Part shown: positions 48,833-64,000 of the stretch, one piece after another
How the letters are laid out: every line of letters begins with the position of its first letter
Numbering within the stretch: position 1 is the first letter of the stretch
NCBI GenBank assembly: GCA_020746105.1
Contig: CM036620.1
Coordinates: 45,776,706-45,840,705, forward strand
Origin: Trogon surrucura
Lineage: Eukaryota > Chordata > Aves > Trogoniformes > Trogonidae
Direction of reading: 5' to 3'
Length of the DNA: 64,000 nucleotides
The notes under the pieces: generated by a model
Database searches by the model: none
Told to the model about the DNA's origin: nothing
Seen by the model: the letters and a program-made list of their open reading frames with translations, nothing else
Made by a program: the position numbers and the translations under genes

Positions 48833-49122
48833 AAGATCAGGATGAACCCCTGAAAGAGATCCTGAACAAACTCGCTGAATTATCAACTGGACAGCGAGAA
48901 ATAGAAGAAACCCTTAAACCAGTTCAGCTCCCCCACTACCATCAGCTCCCTCACTCAAGCTTGATTTTCAAGCTTGAACCATAAAGGATCCTTTGCAACA
49001 GCGATGGAGCGGTGTCATCAGAGACGCTATAACAGAGGGAGTTTGGGAAGCAGCCAGTTCGATTGCGTGTCCTGTTATTATTAATAACGGACAAGGGACC
49101 TGGGAACCGCATGATCCTGCAT
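48833..49122 (+). pseudogene. gag: ERV gag capsid-region remnant
   Basis: Translating 48833 onward gives an acidic, helix-like stretch. From 48988 it gives a segment with DPLQQRW and GTWEPHD, which resembles the N-terminal capsid region of ERVK-type gag. It breaks off near 49122, with out-of-frame sequence after. The capsid C-terminal part and the nucleocapsid are missing, so no functional Gag can result. Confidence 0.55.
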
Positions 49123-49253
49123 GATGCGGCTGTGCAGCATCCTGTCACTTCAGCAGTGCAGCAGCAACACGACTGTGCACTGGGACTGCCTGTTGAACCC
49201 CTTGTTTCGCCCAGTGACGTGATGGGACCCTGAGGTACTGATTACCAACGACG

Positions 49254-49408
49254 ATATGGATTGGACTGGCAGAAGATGCTTACGGCTGATGGCAGAGCAA
49301 TTATGGGAAAATGTGACTGTTCTCAATGTTACCTGTTGTATTAATATGTATCCTCTTTGTGTGACTAACAATGAAGCTTATATTGGTTGTGTAATCAAAG
49401 CCACATAG
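49254..49408 (+). pseudogene. env: ERV env surface-region remnant (tentative)
   Basis: A short open stretch with cysteines and potential N-glycosylation sites (NVTV, NVTC), ending at a TAG at 49406-49408. This is compatible with a scrap of an envelope surface subunit. It is isolated from the other remnants, and the call rests on composition and position only. Confidence 0.35.
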
Positions 49409-49586
49409 TAGGTGTTAAGGTTTATGTACTAACCAGCAGAGTGATCTTTCTTTAGCTAAAAGCAAGGCAGGGAAACCAGCTGCCTTTTGCTTTGTTAGAA
49501 GTGTGTGATTAAGGATCAAAGTATGATTTAGGGTGATGGGTGTGAGAACTTCGACAGGATGAATTAAGAGTTTAGTTAAGGCATTT

Positions 49587-49802
49587 TTGGTTATTGCAGT
49601 TTTAATTGTTATAGGCTTAGTTATGTTTAGTTGTTTGATAAATATAATCAAGAAAATGATAAGCAAGCTAGCGGATGAAGCCTGGGTTGTCCAAAAAGAA
49701 AAAGGGGGATATGTAGAGGAATTTCTTGTGGAGCAGAGGTGCGGTATAACTTTAAAAGTGTGGACAACCCAGCGTAGGCCTAAACAGAGGCTCTGTCCTT
49801 GA
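49587..49802 (+). pseudogene. env: ERV env transmembrane tail remnant
   Basis: Reads a hydrophobic membrane segment (VIAVLIVIGLVMFSCLINII) followed by a lysine-rich cytoplasmic tail. It continues through the polypurine tract into the 3' LTR to a stop at 49802. This is the expected position of the envelope TM C terminus. Fusion peptide and ectodomain are absent. Confidence 0.6.
49692..49711 (+). other. ERV polypurine tract
   Basis: AAAAAGAAAAAGGGGGAT followed by AT lies immediately before the 3' LTR, where plus-strand DNA synthesis is primed in retroviruses. Confidence 0.88.
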
Positions 49803-50112
49803 AACTGCCTTGGAACACAGGGAGGAGGAGGTTTTATCTGTTTTGTGAGAGCTTTGCGAGATGCTTGGCGGGAGGTGCTGGCCCCGGGGGGAGAAGGGGG
49901 GGCGAGAGCCGCTTGCATAGTGGAATGGCACTACCCAATAAAACGCTGGCGCGTGTGAACCTGTAACTGACCAACTCTGTTAAGGGGCAGGCACGGGGAC
50001 ACTGCTGAACTGTATATATTGAGCTGTCTGGAGCAATAAAGAGAGGACGATCTGTAGCCATATTGGTGTGATGATCGTTAACTTGGCCGGCTCTCCGAAG
50101 GGACCCTCTTCA
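49712..50112 (+). repeat. 3' LTR of the ERV (401 bp)
   Basis: Same length as the 5' LTR, with no difference found on reading through. The TATA box lies at 50013-50019 and AATAAA at 50035-50040; the latter would end proviral transcripts here. Confidence 0.94.
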
Positions 50113-50118
50113 AGGAGC
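50113..50118 (+). repeat. ERV target-site duplication, right copy (AGGAGC)
   Basis: Matches 47482-47487 exactly. Confidence 0.92.
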
Positions 50119-50607
50119 TGAAAAAATCAGGCATTTCACAAGGTTAACAAGTTTGTCTTACACACAGTAACACTATAAAAGCAAGAGATGTGGTTCTTAT
50201 TTGTCCTTCCCCCTGCCTTCCCAACTATCTATTCAGATAAATTGTCATGGCAACTTGCTTTAGACACCAAGGATACTAGCAAAGACAAGTCAATTCCCCA
50301 TTGAGAACTTGTGAGCAGGAAAAAATCCTGCCCATTTTGATGCCAGCAGAGACTAAAGCGAAATGCCCTTCCCTGTTACAGGCTCACAGTGTTCTACCAG
50401 AGCAACTTCGCCCCACAGCTACTCCTCACCAGACACTCTGGCTCAGATTGCAGCCGTGAGCCGCCAGTTTATATCAAAAGCAAGACTGCAGCATTTGGAA
50501 AAAAAACCCTCCTTTGTGTACTTCACCAAGTTTTACTGAGCACAAGTTGAGTGCAAAAACAAATCATGACTTTCTGAAATTAAGAATTCTTTAGAAAAAG
50601 TATTTTC

Positions 50608-52347
50608 TTTATTGAGGAAGCCCATACATTTACTGGCTGCAACTCAAGTGGTTCAGTAAAAACTAGAGCTTCTTGTTGGACAGCAGCAGTACAGATCACT
50701 ATTTCTTTCAGATCTCTTCACAGTCTCTTCAGAAGAGTGAAAACCACAGAACAAATTAATTTTTTTCCCCTCCACCTGCAGTCACATTTCATGCAAATTT
50801 TTTTCCTTCATATATACACATATATAAAAAGTATATATATAGGTATAAAGACAAGCAGCAATTTTGCAATATAGTGTATCCTCCTTTGGTCAAGCAGAGA
50901 ATTCAAGAAAACTACATTAACGCATGTTCCACTTAAGCTCTCTTGACACCGAGAGTAACACAAACGCTTCCACTTCCATCAGCTGAAACCCTGATGTGAC
51001 AGTCGGGTAAACTATCCTCTGTGGGCTACAACGGCTCTCAGCACCACCGACACCCTCATCCCCAAAAGCTGTACCTGGGGTGTGCAGTGGAGTGCGTTCT
51101 TCCAAACACAACACGGGACGTCCTGTGTGGACTGAACATAACGCGAGTTCTCCTACGGCTCTCGGTGGAATGACTGACCCTCCTATTAACAACAAACACA
51201 GCTACCACGGAGAACGTGGAAACATATATCAAAAGAGGGAACATACGATTCTTCCACCCATTTTTAAGAACACTTTCTTGGTAATAGAAAATCCTTTGCA
51301 AATTCAAATTCGGCCCTAGAAGTGCAGTAGGTAATGCACAATTAAAAAAGAATAAACATACACCACAGCAGATAAATAGGCATTTATTAAAGTTCATCTC
51401 AAAACAAACAAAAATAATAAAGGACATTAAGGCATCTTGCATTCAGTAATTGCTCATACAGTAAAGATGACTTCTCTTACTGATACGAGAGCAGGTTAGG
51501 GGAAAAAAAAGAGTTCTCCCACCATATTTTACTGACTTCTTCCCTCTGTCCTACCACTCAGTCAGCAAACACTTCCAAGGAAGGCCCATTTCTCCAATCT
51601 AAGAGCTACAAAATCCCAATGCTTGTTGAAGCACGTGCAAGAAAGCACTTCTCCCTCCCCTTGGATATCCAACCTTCTGTAAAGATGCACACTGGAGAAA
51701 GACTAACGGATACTGCTGGAGAATAAAGAAGACATACTCCTGCTGTAACCACTCATTTTTGAGCAGACTAGAATATTTGGCCTTGCTTTCGCTAGTATTT
51801 GCTATTTCAGCCAGTAACTAATGAAAACAGGACCACAAGCTCTAGTCTGTATTGCAATGTACCAGTATTTATGTTTTCCTTCTCATTCATATTAGATAAA
51901 CAAATGACAAAGGTCTTGTTTCCATGGAATAATTTATTTTGATGAATTATGCTGTCAAGTGATCAATCACTGTTATAGTGCTTTTTTCTTCAATTGGAAT
52001 AATAACATCAGGAAATGTTTACAGTATCATTGGGTTCACTATAACAGGATTTTACTACAGAATAAAATATAAATTAATAAACACTGCATGTAGCACTATT
52101 CACTTCACCACATTGGCTCTTTATATCCTTTGTCACATTCTAACCTTCATTTAAGGCAAGTTTGTTTGTTTGTTTTTCCAGAGAAGACCACAGAGTCTCT
52201 AGATAAACTTGTGTGACCAGGTTTGCGAGTTAGGCAACTGAGCTTTATAAAATGTTCACTTCAACAAATATGAAAGTTATTAAGAGAAAGATGGTGACCC
52301 AAAATTGCACTGTATTAAAAGGTGGAGTTTCCTTGTACCAAAGTCCT
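50608..52347 (-). terminator. RWDD4: Possible RWDD4 3' UTR and polyadenylation signals
   Basis: Three minus-strand AATAAA hexamers lie downstream of or at the RWDD4 stop: 52352-52347 (overlapping the stop codon), 51388-51383 and 50613-50608. The first would leave almost no 3' UTR, so one of the later two is more plausible. The sequence between holds no other gene. Confidence 0.4.

Positions 52348-64000
<11,653 letters not shown>

Larger units (their letters stand above)
47488..50112 (+). mobile_element. Young, internally deleted ERV (mini-provirus, ERVK-like)
   Basis: A 2625-bp provirus: LTR, primer site, leader, gag scraps, env scraps, polypurine tract, LTR. Both LTRs are 401 bp, begin TG, end CA and look identical on reading through, so the insertion is recent or its LTRs have been homogenised. 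There is no pol: no protease, reverse transcriptase or integrase sequence is visible in the 1823-bp interior, and the gag and env parts are broken, so it cannot move on its own. The 6-bp duplication, the lysine-like primer site and the matrix/capsid scraps fit the avian ERVK (beta-like) group; the exact family needs a library search. It lies between ING2 and RWDD4, pointing towards the RWDD4 3' end. Confidence 0.93.

Noticed and set aside
47452-49918. Two identical minus-strand frames (starting MQAALAPPSPPGAS) suggesting a repeated gene
   Set aside because: They are antisense frames of the two identical LTRs, not genes.

Overview
This is a piece of a bird nuclear chromosome. The evidence is GC-rich CpG-island promoters, genes split by GT-AG introns, many CR1 LINE fragments ending in short repeats of the ATTCTGTG/ATTCTATG type, and avian-style ERV LTRs. 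The species cannot be determined from the sequence alone. Three protein-coding genes are recognisable: ING2 (+, complete, 2 exons), RWDD4 (-, complete, 7 exons) and TRAPPC11 (+, first four coding exons, running off the right edge). To my knowledge this is the conserved gene order seen around human 4q35.1, which supports the assignments.

Layout. Bases 1-9870 hold no gene I recognise. They contain a tail-to-tail inverted pair of old LTRs (about 1507-3162) and an old CR1 scrap. At 9870-12110 a CpG island carries the ING2 promoter and first exon, with an NRF1-type palindrome and a good splice donor on the opposite strand that suggests a divergent non-coding transcript. ING2 exon 2 (14722-15392) encodes most of the protein, including the PHD finger. 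From 16 to 47 kb is an AT-rich intergenic stretch with CR1 copies, an ERVL-type solo LTR (minus), a weaker LTR-like segment, a long polypyrimidine microsatellite and no convincing exon.

At 47488-50112 lies the most striking element: a short, internally deleted endogenous retrovirus. Its two 401-bp LTRs look identical and are flanked by a 6-bp duplication (AGGAGC). It keeps a lysine-tRNA-like primer site and a polypurine tract, but only scraps of gag and env and no pol. RWDD4 follows on the minus strand (52348-59099). It shares a CpG-island promoter containing three ATTGG (inverted CCAAT) boxes with TRAPPC11, whose start codon lies 647 bp away on the other strand. A long but broken CR1 LINE, in the same sense as the gene, fills TRAPPC11 intron 4 up to the window end.

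The three genes have unrelated roles: chromatin reading (ING2), an RWD-domain protein of little-known function (RWDD4) and ER-Golgi vesicle tethering (TRAPPC11). Only RWDD4 and TRAPPC11 show physical coupling, through the shared promoter. I found no new multi-gene system. The unusual content is in the mobile elements and a few splice and promoter details.
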